Shown here in pieces: positions 8,493-17,207 of a DNA stretch of 64,000 nt (positions within the stretch are counted from its first letter, which is position 1; every line of letters begins with the position of its first letter). Source of the DNA: Sinorhizobium meliloti (GTDB lineage Bacteria; Pseudomonadota; Alphaproteobacteria; Rhizobiales; Rhizobiaceae); assembly GCF_035610345.1 (NCBI RefSeq), contig NZ_CP141212.1:935976-999975 (forward strand), written 5' to 3'. The translations under genes were made by a program, and so were the position numbers. The notes under the pieces were generated by a model that was not told the origin of the DNA, ran no database searches, and was given only the letters and a program-made list of their open reading frames with translations.

Positions 8493-9848
8493 TCACTGAG
8501 GTGCGGCTTCGCTTTTCGCGCTGCTCCTGCGCAGGAGAATGCTCTGGGCGATGAATGTTCTCGAAAGACCGTGATAGAGCGGCTCGGGCGAAACGAGCCG
8601 GGCGGTGACATAGCCAAGCATCGATGCGGCCATCAGCGCGATCACGCCCTGATGGTTGCCGGTCATCTCCATGATGATGACGAAGGCGGTCATCGGTGCC
8701 TGGACGATGCCGGCGAAATAGCCGGCCATGCCGAGCACGGCTCCCAAGGCGATGCTGGTGCCGAAAAGTGAACTCATCGTGCTGCCGAGTCCTGCGCCGA
8801 TCGCAAGAGAGGGGGCGAAGATGCCGCCCGGGATACCCGAGATCATCGCCGCGAAGCTCGCGAACAGCTTGCCCAGGAAGAAGAAATAGGGAAGCGGCTC
8901 ACCTGCGACCGCCGCTTGCGCCTGCTCGTAGCCGGTTCCGAAGGTGGCACCACCCGACAGGACCCCGACGATGCCGGTGGCGACGCCGCATCCGCCAGCC
9001 AGCATGAGCATGCGCTTCACGGGAGCCGGCTGCGCCCAGCGGCGGATACGCCGCGTCAGCCGAAGGCTGGCCGCGCTAAAGGCGGCGCCAAGAAGCCCGC
9101 CGCCTATTCCGCAGGCGAGAATGAGCAGGAAATCTTTGGCGCCGCTCGCCGTCGTCGAGCTGGTGCCGAAATAGGTGTAGTTGCCGGAGAGGCTCAGGGC
9201 CGCGAGGCCGGACAATATGACTGCGGTCAGAACGAGTCCGTTTGCGCGAGACTCGTAGGTCCGGCTCATTTCCTCGATCGCGAATACGATGCCCGCCAGC
9301 GGTGTGTTGAATGCAGCCGCGATCCCCGCGGCGGAGCCGGCAAGTATGAGCCCGCGCGCGTGAGCCATTCCGCCCCAGCGGGCGGCCTGCAGCATGATCG
9401 AGGCGCCGACCTGGACGGTAGGGCCTTCGCGACCAATCGATGCCCCGCCGAAGAGCCCGAGGACCGTAAGCAGGATCTTCCCGAAGGCAAGCCGCAGCGA
9501 CAGCAGGCGCGAGCGCTCTTCCTCGCCATGCAGATGCCTTGCAGCGATGGCCTGCGGGATGCCGCTACCTTGCGCATTGGGGAAGAAGCGGATGGCGAGC
9601 CAGGCAGAGAGGACGAAAACCGCAGGTGTGAGGAGCAGGGGAAGCAGAAAGCTCCACCGCCCGGCATCCGTCAGCCGGCGGAAGGCGTGTTGGGCCCAAT
9701 CGGCAGCTTCGGCGAAGGCGACGCTGATCACGCCGATCGCAATTGCGCCGACCCAGAAGACCAGTCTTGGCCGCCAGACGCCGTAGGATCCCCAAAGGAC
9801 TCTGGACCGGCGGAGGAGTTTCGATTTGGTGTAGGCCGAAGGCATCAT
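8493..9848 (-). CDS. ClC-family chloride channel or chloride/proton antiporter
   Basis: A polytopic inner-membrane protein of 451 residues, typical of bacterial ClC proteins without a cytoplasmic CBS tail. Selectivity-filter motifs are all present: GSGIP at 94-98, GREGP at 139-143 (gating glutamate Glu141) and GGIFAPSLAIGAGLG near the middle of the second half. It should move chloride, probably in exchange for protons, which may matter for acid resistance. The start is one of two adjacent ATGs (9848 or 9845) behind AAGAGA. It lies upstream of, and in the same direction as, the cys operon, with a 143-bp gap that suggests separate transcription. Confidence 0.93.
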   Translation of the reverse strand: MMPSAYTKSKLLRRSRVLWGSYGVWRPRLVFWVGAIAIGVISVAFAEAADWAQHAFRRLTDAGRWSFLLPLLLTPAVFVLSAWLAIRFFPNAQGSGIPQAIAARHLHGEEERSRLLSLRLAFGKILLTVLGLFGGASIGREGPTVQVGASIMLQAARWGGMAHARGLILAGSAAGIAAAFNTPLAGIVFAIEEMSRTYESRANGLVLTAVILSGLAALSLSGNYTYFGTSSTTASGAKDFLLILACGIGGGLLGAAFSAASLRLTRRIRRWAQPAPVKRMLMLAGGCGVATGIVGVLSGGATFGTGYEQAQAAVAGEPLPYFFFLGKLFASFAAMISGIPGGIFAPSLAIGAGLGSTMSSLFGTSIALGAVLGMAGYFAGIVQAPMTAFVIIMEMTGNHQGVIALMAASMLGYVTARLVSPEPLYHGLSRTFIAQSILLRRSSAKSEAAPQ

Positions 9849-9995
9849 GTTCTCTTAGCGAGTATGCCCTTCGAACACAAATCGGGAGTCTGCCCGTGCA
9901 GGATCGCGAGACCCTGCCGTTCAACAATCGGTGAGCGCGCTGTTCTTGCCCCATGCGTGCTCCATGTTCAGGCATCATCAACGCAGGAGAAGGAA

Positions 9996-10388
9996 ATGCC
10001 GATGGCTACGTCTTTGTCGTCACGCCTCCCCGCGGCCGGTTTGCTGAGCCTGCTTCTGGTGACGGGCGCCTACGCGCATCACGGCTGGTCCTGGGCGGAG
10101 GCCGATCAGGTCGAGCTTTCAGGGACGATCCGCGAGATCTCCATGGCGCCGCCGCATCCGACCCTTCAGGTCGAGACGACGGATGACGGCACCTGGCGGG
10201 TCGAACTCGGCAACCCGCGGCTCACCCAGCGTTCGGGCTTTGTGGAGGGGGTAGCCAAGGCCGGCGATCCGATCGTGGTGCTGGGCAACCGCTCGCTCGA
10301 CCGGAACGAGAAGAGGATGAAGGCCGTGCGGATCACCGTCGCCGGCAAGGTCTACGACATCTATCCGGAGCGCATACGGACGAATTGA
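9996..10388 (+). CDS. Secreted DUF6152-like protein with predicted His-His mature N-terminus
   Basis: A much longer open frame runs through this point, but the real start is ATG 9996, directly behind AGGAGAAGGAA. The 130-residue product has a clear signal peptide ending AYA at 25-27; cleavage there would expose His28-His29 followed by GWSW. A further His54 lies in PPHP. I recognise the AHHGW beginning of the DUF6152 group, a periplasmic family with no established role. An exposed N-terminal His suggests, by inference, copper binding of the CopC or histidine-brace kind. The stop overlaps the next gene by one base (TGATG). Confidence 0.85.
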   Translation: MPMATSLSSRLPAAGLLSLLLVTGAYAHHGWSWAEADQVELSGTIREISMAPPHPTLQVETTDDGTWRVELGNPRLTQRSGFVEGVAKAGDPIVVLGNRSLDRNEKRMKAVRITVAGKVYDIYPERIRTN

Positions 10389-10867
10389 TGGAGGAGGCGC
10401 TGACGTGGATCGGGGCGTTGCCCTTCGCTTTGGCGATACGGCGCTCCGCGGTGCTCTACATCTTCGTGAACGCCGCCCACATACTCTCGATCGGGATAAT
10501 CGTCGGTTCGATCCTGCCGCTCGACCTGCGGCTGCTCGGCTTCTTCCGCGACGTGCCGATCGCAGTGGTCGGACCCTATCTTTCACGCGCGGCTGCGATC
10601 GGCATCGCGTTGGCTATCGCCACCGGTTTCTGTCTCTTCAGCGTTCGCCCGGTTGAGTATGCCCGCAACCCCGCCTTCCTGACGAAGATGACGCTGCTCG
10701 TGCTTGGCGTACTCAACGCCGCCACATTGCACCTGACCCCGCAATGGCGCGACGCAATCAAAGGCGGGCCGCTCTCCCCGAGGGTCCGCCTTTCAGCGCT
10801 GCTTTCCATGTCGATCTGGACCGGTGCGGTCCTTGCCGGGCGCTGGATAGGTTTCCTCTCGGAATAA
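10388..10867 (+). CDS. Four-helix membrane protein, DUF6644/CopD-like partner
   Basis: A 159-residue polytopic membrane protein with about four hydrophobic segments. The start is the ATG at 10388, which overlaps the preceding stop; a TTG one codon earlier is less likely. His31 in NAAHILSIGIIVGS and His115 in LNAATLHL lie in separate membrane segments, and the stretch FLTKMTLLVLGVLNA resembles the K-L-x-L...LN pattern of CopD-type proteins. It may bind haem or copper and work with the secreted His-His protein encoded just upstream. Function is not established. Confidence 0.8.
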   Translation: MEEALTWIGALPFALAIRRSAVLYIFVNAAHILSIGIIVGSILPLDLRLLGFFRDVPIAVVGPYLSRAAAIGIALAIATGFCLFSVRPVEYARNPAFLTKMTLLVLGVLNAATLHLTPQWRDAIKGGPLSPRVRLSALLSMSIWTGAVLAGRWIGFLSE

Positions 10868-10868
10868 C

Positions 10869-12518
10869 TTACCTGTCGCTCACCGCCCAGCGCGGATTGA
10901 TCCACGGCTCCTGGTTCGAGCGGGCGAGCGGCTGCTTGCCGAGGATATGATCGGCGGCCTTTTCGCCGGTCATGATCGAGGGGGCGTTCAGGTTGCCATA
11001 GGTGATGTGCGGGAAGATCGAGGAGTCGGCGACACGAAGCCCGTCGACGCCGATAACCCGGGTTTCGGGGTCGACCACGGCCATCGGATCGTCCTTCGCC
11101 CCCATCTTGCAGGTGCCGCAGGGATGATAGGCGCTTTCGAGATGCTCGCGCAGGAACCCATCGATCTCCTCGTCTGTCTGCACCTTTTCGCCGGGCTGGA
11201 TTTCGGGGCCGCGATAGAGGTCGAAAGCCTTCTGCCCGAAAATCTCGCGCGTCAGCCGAACGCAATGGCGGAACTTCTCCCAGTCCTCCGGATGGCTCAT
11301 ATAGTTGAAGCGGATCACCGGGTCGGCCTTGGGATCGGACGAGCGAAGGGTGACGTCACCGCGCGACTTGGACAGGTTATAGCCGACATGCACCTGGAAG
11401 CCGTGCGACTTCGCCGCCGCCTTGCCGTCATAGCTGATCGCCACCGGCAGGAAGTGGTATTGGATGTCCGGCTGCTTCACGCCGGGTGCCGAACGCAGGA
11501 AGGCGCAGGACTCGAACTGGTTGGAAATTCCGAGGCCTCTCTTGAAGAAGAGCCATTGCGCACCGGCGACACCCTGCCAGAACCATGGCAGCCAGGAATA
11601 GAGTGAAACCGGCTTCGTGCTCACCTGCTGGAAATAGAATTCCATGTGGTCCTGCAGGTTCCGGCCGACGCCGGGTCGGTCGGCCTTCACGTCAATTCCC
11701 ATCTCCTTGAGGTGGGCGGCCGGTCCGATGCCGGAAAGCATCAGCAGCTTCGGCGAATTGAAGGAGGAGGCGGAGACGATCACTTCGCGGTTGGCCTTCA
11801 CCACCTCGATCCGTCCGCCCCGCTCGATCTCCACGCCCGTCGCCCGCCCGTTCTCGATCACGACCTTGCGGGCGAAGCAACGGATGAGCTCGACATTCGG
11901 ACGTTTGAGGGCCGGCCTCAGATAGGCGGAAGCGGCCGACCAGCGGCGGCCCTGCCACGTCGTCTGCTCCATCAGCCCGAAGCCCTCCTGCTTCGAGCCG
12001 TTATAGTCCTCGGTGACTTCGAAGCCGGCCTCTTTTCCCGCTTCGATGAAGGCGTGAAAAAGGGGATTCTTGACCGGGCCGCGCTTGACGTGCAGCGGCC
12101 CATCGGTGCCGCGCCAGCCCTCTTCGCCGCCATGCGAATGCTCCATCCGCTTGTAATAGGGCAGCACGTCCGCATAGGCCCAGCCTTTGGCGCCGAGTTC
12201 CTCCCAGCGGTTGAAGTCTTCCGAATGGCCCCGGACATAGACCATGCCGTTGATCGAGGAGGAGCCGCCGATCACCTTGCCGCGCGGCGCGGTGATGCGC
12301 CGGTTGTTGAGGTTCGGCTCGGGTTCGGAGAGATAGCCCCAATTATAGCGGTTCATGTTCATCGGCCAGGCAAGCGCCGCCGGCATCTGGATGAACGGGC
12401 CGACATCGGAGCCGCCGAACTCGAGCACGATGACCGAATTCCTGCCGTCTTCCGACAGGCGATAGGCGAGCGCCGAGCCCGCCGAGCCGGAACCGATGAT
12501 GACGAAATCTGCCTGCAT
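10869..12518 (-). CDS. betA: Choline dehydrogenase (GMC flavoprotein)
   Basis: BetA oxidises choline to betaine aldehyde at the membrane, using FAD. Start at ATG 12518 gives 549 residues. The N-terminal dinucleotide fold GSGSAG (9-14) ends in Glu33; the two GMC signatures are [18 protein letters not shown] near residue 80 and [17 protein letters not shown] near 255; the catalytic histidine region is [12 protein letters not shown], and the flavin-closing [19 protein letters not shown] lies near the C-terminus. It is the last gene of the bet operon, separated from betB by a palindromic mosaic repeat. Confidence 0.97.
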   Translation of the reverse strand: MQADFVIIGSGSAGSALAYRLSEDGRNSVIVLEFGGSDVGPFIQMPAALAWPMNMNRYNWGYLSEPEPNLNNRRITAPRGKVIGGSSSINGMVYVRGHSEDFNRWEELGAKGWAYADVLPYYKRMEHSHGGEEGWRGTDGPLHVKRGPVKNPLFHAFIEAGKEAGFEVTEDYNGSKQEGFGLMEQTTWQGRRWSAASAYLRPALKRPNVELIRCFARKVVIENGRATGVEIERGGRIEVVKANREVIVSASSFNSPKLLMLSGIGPAAHLKEMGIDVKADRPGVGRNLQDHMEFYFQQVSTKPVSLYSWLPWFWQGVAGAQWLFFKRGLGISNQFESCAFLRSAPGVKQPDIQYHFLPVAISYDGKAAAKSHGFQVHVGYNLSKSRGDVTLRSSDPKADPVIRFNYMSHPEDWEKFRHCVRLTREIFGQKAFDLYRGPEIQPGEKVQTDEEIDGFLREHLESAYHPCGTCKMGAKDDPMAVVDPETRVIGVDGLRVADSSIFPHITYGNLNAPSIMTGEKAADHILGKQPLARSNQEPWINPRWAVSDR

Positions 12519-12556
12519 GAGCGTGGTCTTTCTTGCTTCTGGGATGGCCCTCAATC

Positions 12557-12664
12557 CGGCTGCCGCCGCCTTCTCCCGCGCGCGAGGGAAAGAGGGATAT
12601 GCCGCGCCGGTCCCCTCTCCCCGCGCGGGGAGAGGTTAGTCCTCGGGTCAAACCCGAGGAGAGG
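12557..12664. repeat. Palindromic intergenic mosaic repeat, copy 1 (betB-betA gap)
   Basis: Almost fills the 161-bp gap between betA and betB. It holds two strong dyads: CCTCTCCCCGC paired with GCGGGGAGAGG (12614-12635) and CCTCGGG paired with CCCGAGG around TCAAA (12641-12659). Its outer blocks recur at 15750-15815. The form is that of the RIME-type mosaic elements of rhizobia; the name is from memory, the structure and second copy are visible here. Confidence 0.75.
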
Positions 12665-12679
12665 ACATAACTGCAAAGC

Positions 12680-14143
12680 TCAGTACGGCGCCTCGACCGG
12701 CCCCATGCCGACATAGACGGTCTTGAGCTCGGTATAGTGGTTCAGCGCCGCGACCGAATTCTCGCGTCCGAAGCCCGACTGCTTGGACCCGCCAAAGGGG
12801 ATCTCTACCGGGCAGAGATTATAGGTGTTGATCCAGAGCGTGCCGGCCTCGAGCCGGTCGGCGACCCGGTGGGCGCGGGTGAGGTCCGCGGTGAAGACGC
12901 CGGCCGATAGGCCGAACTCCGTGGCGTTGGCACGTGCGATGACTTCCGCCTCGTCGTCGAAGTCGAGCACGCACATGACCGGTCCGAAGATTTCTTCCCG
13001 CGCGATCGTCATACCGTCGGTGACGTCGGCGAAGACGGTCGGCTGGATATAGGTCCCTTCGCCGCTTACATTATTGGGAATGCCGCCACCGGTGACGAGG
13101 CGCGCCCCTTCCGCTCTACCCTTCTCGATATAGGAGAAGACCTTGTCGCGTTGCGCCGCCGAGACCATCGGCCCAAGCTGCGTCGTCTCGTCCAGGGGGT
13201 CGCCGATGACGATCGCTTCGGTGCGTTCCTTGAGACGGGCGAGGAAGGGCTCCTTGATCTTCTTCTGCACGAAGACGCGGGTACCGTTGGAGCAGACCTG
13301 GCCGGTCGAGTAGAAATTGCCGAGCATGGCACCGCCGATCGCGCTTTCGAGATCGGAATCCTCGAAGACGATCAGAGGCGACTTGCCGCCGAGCTCCATG
13401 GTGACGTGCTTGAGTTCCGCGGCGGCGGCGCCGGCCACCTTCTTTCCGGTCGGCACGGAGCCGGTGAGCGACACCTTTGCGACGTCCGGATGGTTGACGA
13501 GGAGCGGGCCCGTCGCGCGGTCGCCCTGAATGACGTTGAAGAGGCCCTTCGGCAGACCCGCTTCGATAAGGATTTCGGCGATCTTAAGTGCGCCGAGCGG
13601 GGTGTTTTCCGAAGGCTTGAAGACCATGGCGTTGCCGGCGACGAGTGCGGGCGCACCTTTCCAACAGGCGATCTGCTGAGGGTAGTTCCAGGCGCCGATG
13701 CCGACGCAGACGCCGAGCGGCACCCGCTTGGTATAGGCAAAGTCGCCGCCGAGCGGGATATAATCGCCGTTGAGTGCGGCGGGCGCGACGCCGCCGAAAA
13801 ATTCGAAACTGTCGGCACCGGACGTCGGGTCGGCCACGATGGTTTCCTGGATCGGCTTGCCCGTGTCGAGCGTTTCGAGTTCGGAAAGCTCGCGGTTGCG
13901 CTGGCGCATGATCTCGGCGGCCCGCTTCAGGACACGCCCGCGCGCGGTCGGGCTCATCGCCGCCCATTCCGGCTGTGCGCGCTTCGCCGCTGCGATCGCC
14001 TTTTCGACGATCGAAGGCGTTGCCGCGTGGAGGCGGGCGATGACTTCGCCGGTCGCCGGATAGATGCTCTCGATCACCGTGCCGCCGGTGTCCTCGACAT
14101 ATTCGCCGTCGATGAAGTGCGAGGCTTTCGGTTGGGCTCTCAT
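12680..14143 (-). CDS. betB: Betaine aldehyde dehydrogenase
   Basis: BetB converts betaine aldehyde to the osmoprotectant glycine betaine with NAD. The 487-residue protein is a full aldehyde dehydrogenase: oxyanion Asn153 in AWNYP, the GSVPTG cofactor loop (228-233), general base Glu250 in MELGGKSP and catalytic Cys284 in GQVCSNGT. It lies one base beyond the betC stop, so the two are tightly coupled. Confidence 0.97.
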   Translation of the reverse strand: MRAQPKASHFIDGEYVEDTGGTVIESIYPATGEVIARLHAATPSIVEKAIAAAKRAQPEWAAMSPTARGRVLKRAAEIMRQRNRELSELETLDTGKPIQETIVADPTSGADSFEFFGGVAPAALNGDYIPLGGDFAYTKRVPLGVCVGIGAWNYPQQIACWKGAPALVAGNAMVFKPSENTPLGALKIAEILIEAGLPKGLFNVIQGDRATGPLLVNHPDVAKVSLTGSVPTGKKVAGAAAAELKHVTMELGGKSPLIVFEDSDLESAIGGAMLGNFYSTGQVCSNGTRVFVQKKIKEPFLARLKERTEAIVIGDPLDETTQLGPMVSAAQRDKVFSYIEKGRAEGARLVTGGGIPNNVSGEGTYIQPTVFADVTDGMTIAREEIFGPVMCVLDFDDEAEVIARANATEFGLSAGVFTADLTRAHRVADRLEAGTLWINTYNLCPVEIPFGGSKQSGFGRENSVAALNHYTELKTVYVGMGPVEAPY

Positions 14144-14144
14144 C

Positions 14145-15683
14145 TCATTCTCCTCGCGGATAGCGTTTGGACTCCTCGAGATTGTCGAGGTTCATGTGAT
14201 TGCGCATGTATCGCTCCGATGCCTTTTGCAGCGGCTGGTGATCCCAGGGGTAATAGGCGCCGTTTCTCAGCGCCTCGTAGACGACCCAGCGGCGGGCCTG
14301 GCTTTCGCGTACGGCAGCATCGAAGGCCTGCATGTCCCAATGGGCGGCGCGCATGTCCTGGAATGCGGTAAGCGTTGCCTGGTCGACAGGTCCGCGCGGC
14401 TTCGCTGCGAGGTTCGTGAGCTCCAGCGGATCGGTCTCGAGGTCGAAGAGCTGGTCCGGATCGAGTGCGCAGTGGATGTATTTCCACTTGCCCTCGCGAA
14501 TGGCGACCAGCGGCGCATAGGAGGCCTCGGCCGCATATTCCATCAGCACCGGTTCGGTGCGCTCGACGCCGTTGACCATCGGCACGAGGCTGACGCCATC
14601 GGTCCAGGGCTTCACTTCCTCGAGCGAAATGCCGGCGAGGTCCGCAAGCGTCGGCGTCACGTCGAGATTCGAGGTCGGCGTCAGATGCAGGCCGGGTGCG
14701 ATACCGGGGCCGGCGATCATCAGCGGCACGCGCGCAGAGCCTTCGAAGAAGTTCATCTTGAACCAGAGGCCGCGCTCGCCGAGCATGTCGCCGTGGTCGG
14801 AACAGAAGAGGATGAGGGTGTCATCGAGCATCCGCGTCCGCGTGAGGGTGTCGACCAGTTCGCCGACCTTCTCGTCGAGATAGGAGATGTTGGCGAAATA
14901 GGCGCGGCGAGAGCGGCGGACATTCTCCTGCGTCAGCTCGAAGTTCCGGTAGTCGCAGGACAGCATGATGCGCTGCGAATGCGGGTCCTGCTCGTCGAGG
15001 GGGATAGCGTCGACCTCGGGCGTGAGGTGCTCGCAATCCTCGTAGAGGTCCCAGAATTTGCGCCGCGCGACATAGGGGTCGTGCGGATGGGTAAAGGAGA
15101 CGGTGAGGCACCAGGGGCGCCGGCTCGCATCGTCGTTTTCCCGCGAAAGCTGGTAGAGCTTCTGGTTGGCGAGGAATGCCACCTCGTCGTCGTATTCCAT
15201 CTGGTTGGTGATCTCGGCGACCCCGGCGCCGGTGACGGAGCCGAGATTGTGATACCACCAGTCGATGCGCTCGCCCGGCTTGCGGTAATCCGGCGTCCAG
15301 CCGAAATCGGCGGGATAGATATCGGTCGTCAGCCGCTCCTCGAAGCCGTGCAGCTGGTCCGGTCCGACGAAGTGCATCTTGCCGGAAAGCGCGGTGTAAT
15401 AGCCGGCCCGGCGCAGGTGATGTGCATAGGTCGGGATCGACGACTGGTACTCGGCGGCATTGTCATAAACCCGCGTGCGGCTCGGCAATTGCCCGGCCAT
15501 GAAGGATGCTCGGGCTGGGGCACATAGTGGCGACGAGGTGTAGTTGTTGCGGAAACGGGCCGATCGCTTGGCCAGCGCCTTCAGGTTGGGCGCGTGCAGG
15601 AAGTCTGCAGGCCCGTCCGGAAAAAGCTTTCCGTTCAGCTGGTCCACCATGATGATCAGAATATTCGGCTTCCCGGTGGTCAC
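14145..15683 (-). CDS. betC: Choline sulfatase
   Basis: Hydrolyses choline-O-sulfate to choline and sulfate, feeding BetA and BetB. The 512-residue type I sulfatase has the CxPxR maturation motif CAPAR starting at Cys54, which should become formylglycine; the metal-binding MVDQ is near the N-terminus and [11 protein letters not shown] supplies the later metal ligands. Inclusion of betC in the bet operon is characteristic of Sinorhizobium. The released sulfate could enter the cysHDN pathway encoded 6 kb away. A repeat lies between betI and betC. Confidence 0.97.
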   Translation of the reverse strand: MTTGKPNILIIMVDQLNGKLFPDGPADFLHAPNLKALAKRSARFRNNYTSSPLCAPARASFMAGQLPSRTRVYDNAAEYQSSIPTYAHHLRRAGYYTALSGKMHFVGPDQLHGFEERLTTDIYPADFGWTPDYRKPGERIDWWYHNLGSVTGAGVAEITNQMEYDDEVAFLANQKLYQLSRENDDASRRPWCLTVSFTHPHDPYVARRKFWDLYEDCEHLTPEVDAIPLDEQDPHSQRIMLSCDYRNFELTQENVRRSRRAYFANISYLDEKVGELVDTLTRTRMLDDTLILFCSDHGDMLGERGLWFKMNFFEGSARVPLMIAGPGIAPGLHLTPTSNLDVTPTLADLAGISLEEVKPWTDGVSLVPMVNGVERTEPVLMEYAAEASYAPLVAIREGKWKYIHCALDPDQLFDLETDPLELTNLAAKPRGPVDQATLTAFQDMRAAHWDMQAFDAAVRESQARRWVVYEALRNGAYYPWDHQPLQKASERYMRNHMNLDNLEESKRYPRGE

Positions 15684-15749
15684 TTGATCGTTTCCTCGTG
15701 GTTCGAATTCTTGCTTCGTCTTGCTTGGCCGGTCGGCGATTGTCAGCTG

Positions 15750-15815
15750 CGGCTGCCGCCACCTTCTGCCCGCCGGGAGGGAGGGGCTAATCCTCGGAGC
15801 AAACCCGGGGAGGGG
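15750..15815. repeat. Palindromic intergenic mosaic repeat, copy 2 (betI-betC junction)
   Basis: Matches the two ends of the repeat at 12557-12664 (CGGCTGCCGCC...CCTTCT at the left and GGCTAATCCTCGG...AAACCCG at the right) but lacks its central part. The right end overlaps the 3' end of betI, so the last codons of betI and its stop lie inside the repeat. Confidence 0.7.
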
Positions 15816-16407
15816 AGCCTTTCCCGTCGCTCGCCCTCAGATGCGCATTCACGTAATCTTCCGTGAGCGCCACCGAGGCTTCGATGCTGATCGGCGCCGA
15901 TTTCAAACTTTGCCGGATGTAGAGCCCGTCGATCATCGCAGCGGCGCCCTCGGCGATGCGTTCCGCGTCATCTGCCGGGCAGAGCGCTCTCAGACCCGCG
16001 AGCAGGTTTGAGCGCAGTCGCCGCGCATAGATCACCAGCAGCCGCCGCACTTCCTCCGACCGTTGCGCCTCCGAATAGAAGGCGAGCCAGGCTGCGACCG
16101 TCTCCGGCGCGAACTGATCGGCGCGAAAACTCACGCTGATCAGAGCACTCACCTTTGCGCGCGGCGTCGAGGCCGCCTTCATCGCAGACACGGCGTCGTC
16201 GCGCAGCTTGCCGAGAAGGCTGCGGATGGTGGCGATCAGCAACTGTTCCTTGCTGCCGAAATAGTGATGCGCGAGCGCGGGCGAAACGCCGGCCGTCCGC
16301 GCGATATCCGACATGGTGACCGCGAGCGTCCCTTGGTCGCCGATCACGCGCAGCGCCGCATCGACCAGCGCCTTGCGGCGCACCGGCTCCATTCCGACCT
16401 TGGGCAT
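15787..16407 (-). CDS. betI: TetR-family repressor of the bet operon
   Basis: BetI represses choline oxidation genes and is released by choline. The 206-residue protein has the TetR N-terminal DNA-binding domain (TMSDIARTAGVSPALAHHYF at about residues 30-49) and a helical ligand domain. It is first in the operon, with AGAGGAG before the ATG, and a perfect 20-bp palindrome sits 30 bp upstream. The C-terminal tail (SPPRVCSED) is encoded by the end of the repeat at 15750-15815, which is unusual. Confidence 0.95.
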   Translation of the reverse strand: MPKVGMEPVRRKALVDAALRVIGDQGTLAVTMSDIARTAGVSPALAHHYFGSKEQLLIATIRSLLGKLRDDAVSAMKAASTPRAKVSALISVSFRADQFAPETVAAWLAFYSEAQRSEEVRRLLVIYARRLRSNLLAGLRALCPADDAERIAEGAAAMIDGLYIRQSLKSAPISIEASVALTEDYVNAHLRASDGKGSPPRVCSED

Positions 16408-16436
16408 CTTCGAACTCCTCTGGCTCTAGCTTATTT

Positions 16437-16456
16437 TTGATTGATCCATCAATCAA
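16437..16456. promoter_or_regulatory. BetI-type operator upstream of betICBA
   Basis: Perfect 20-bp inverted repeat TTGATTGAT-CC-ATCAATCAA, ending 29 bp before the betI start. On the minus strand its first TTGATT can act as a -35 with TAAGCT 17 bp further as -10, so a bound repressor would block the promoter. It lies in the 144-bp space shared with the divergent HdeD-like gene. Confidence 0.8.
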
Positions 16457-16551
16457 TAAAAAAATCCTGAGCTTTTCTCTTTCTTTTTGCTTGGAAATCC
16501 GGCTCAATCAGCGGGAGGCGTCCATGCGCATAGGCATGACTGGAGGTTGAA

Positions 16552-17100
16552 ATGGTTCACGCGTTCGATCCCGCCGGCAGAGAGGCCCTTGCCGGAAAAT
16601 GGGGGTGGTTCGTCGCACTCGGCGTGCTTCTGATCATGTGCGGCGGCATCGCCTTCGGAAACCTGCTGATGGCGACAGTCGCCTCCGTCTATTACGTCGG
16701 TCTCATCATGCTGATCGGCGGCCTGCTCAACCTCGCCCACGCCTTTCAGGTCAAAAACTGGGGAAGTGTCCTTTACTGGATCTTGAGCGGTGCCTTCTAT
16801 GCTGCGGCAGGCCTGTTCGCTTTCATCAATCCTGTCCTCGCCTCCTCGGTGCTGACATTTCTGCTGGCGGTGGCGCTGATCGCCGCCGGTTGCTCCCGCA
16901 TCTGGGTAGGGTTCAGGCTTCGTCCTCTTGGCGGCTGGGGGTGGATGGTCATCGGCGGCCTCGTGACCCTGCTAGCCGGCCTCATCATCGCTGCCGGCTG
17001 GCCGGTCGACAGCCTCTGGATACTGGGTCTTTTCCTGGCGGTCGATCTCGTCATGCAGGGGCTGGCCTCGATCGCCTTCGGGGTTCTCGCAAGGGGCTGA
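16552..17100 (+). CDS. HdeD-family membrane protein (DUF308)
   Basis: A 182-residue inner-membrane protein with six hydrophobic segments arranged as repeated two-helix units (LGVLLIMCGGIAF, LIMLIGGLLNLAH, GAFYAAAGLFAF, TFLLAVALIAAG, IGGLVTLLAGLII), which is the HdeD pattern. HdeD of enterobacteria is linked to acid resistance; the role in rhizobia is unknown. It diverges from betI across the BetI operator, so co-regulation with osmoprotection is possible. Confidence 0.85.
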   Translation: MVHAFDPAGREALAGKWGWFVALGVLLIMCGGIAFGNLLMATVASVYYVGLIMLIGGLLNLAHAFQVKNWGSVLYWILSGAFYAAAGLFAFINPVLASSVLTFLLAVALIAAGCSRIWVGFRLRPLGGWGWMVIGGLVTLLAGLIIAAGWPVDSLWILGLFLAVDLVMQGLASIAFGVLARG

Positions 17101-17207
17101 GCAGGCTTTTCCGAAGCTTCATCAAACTTTCACATTCGCGAAAGATTTCGTTGACGCCTGGCTCCGATGCTGGCGCACGTTTGTGTGTCCTATCCCTGGA
17201 GCCCGGC

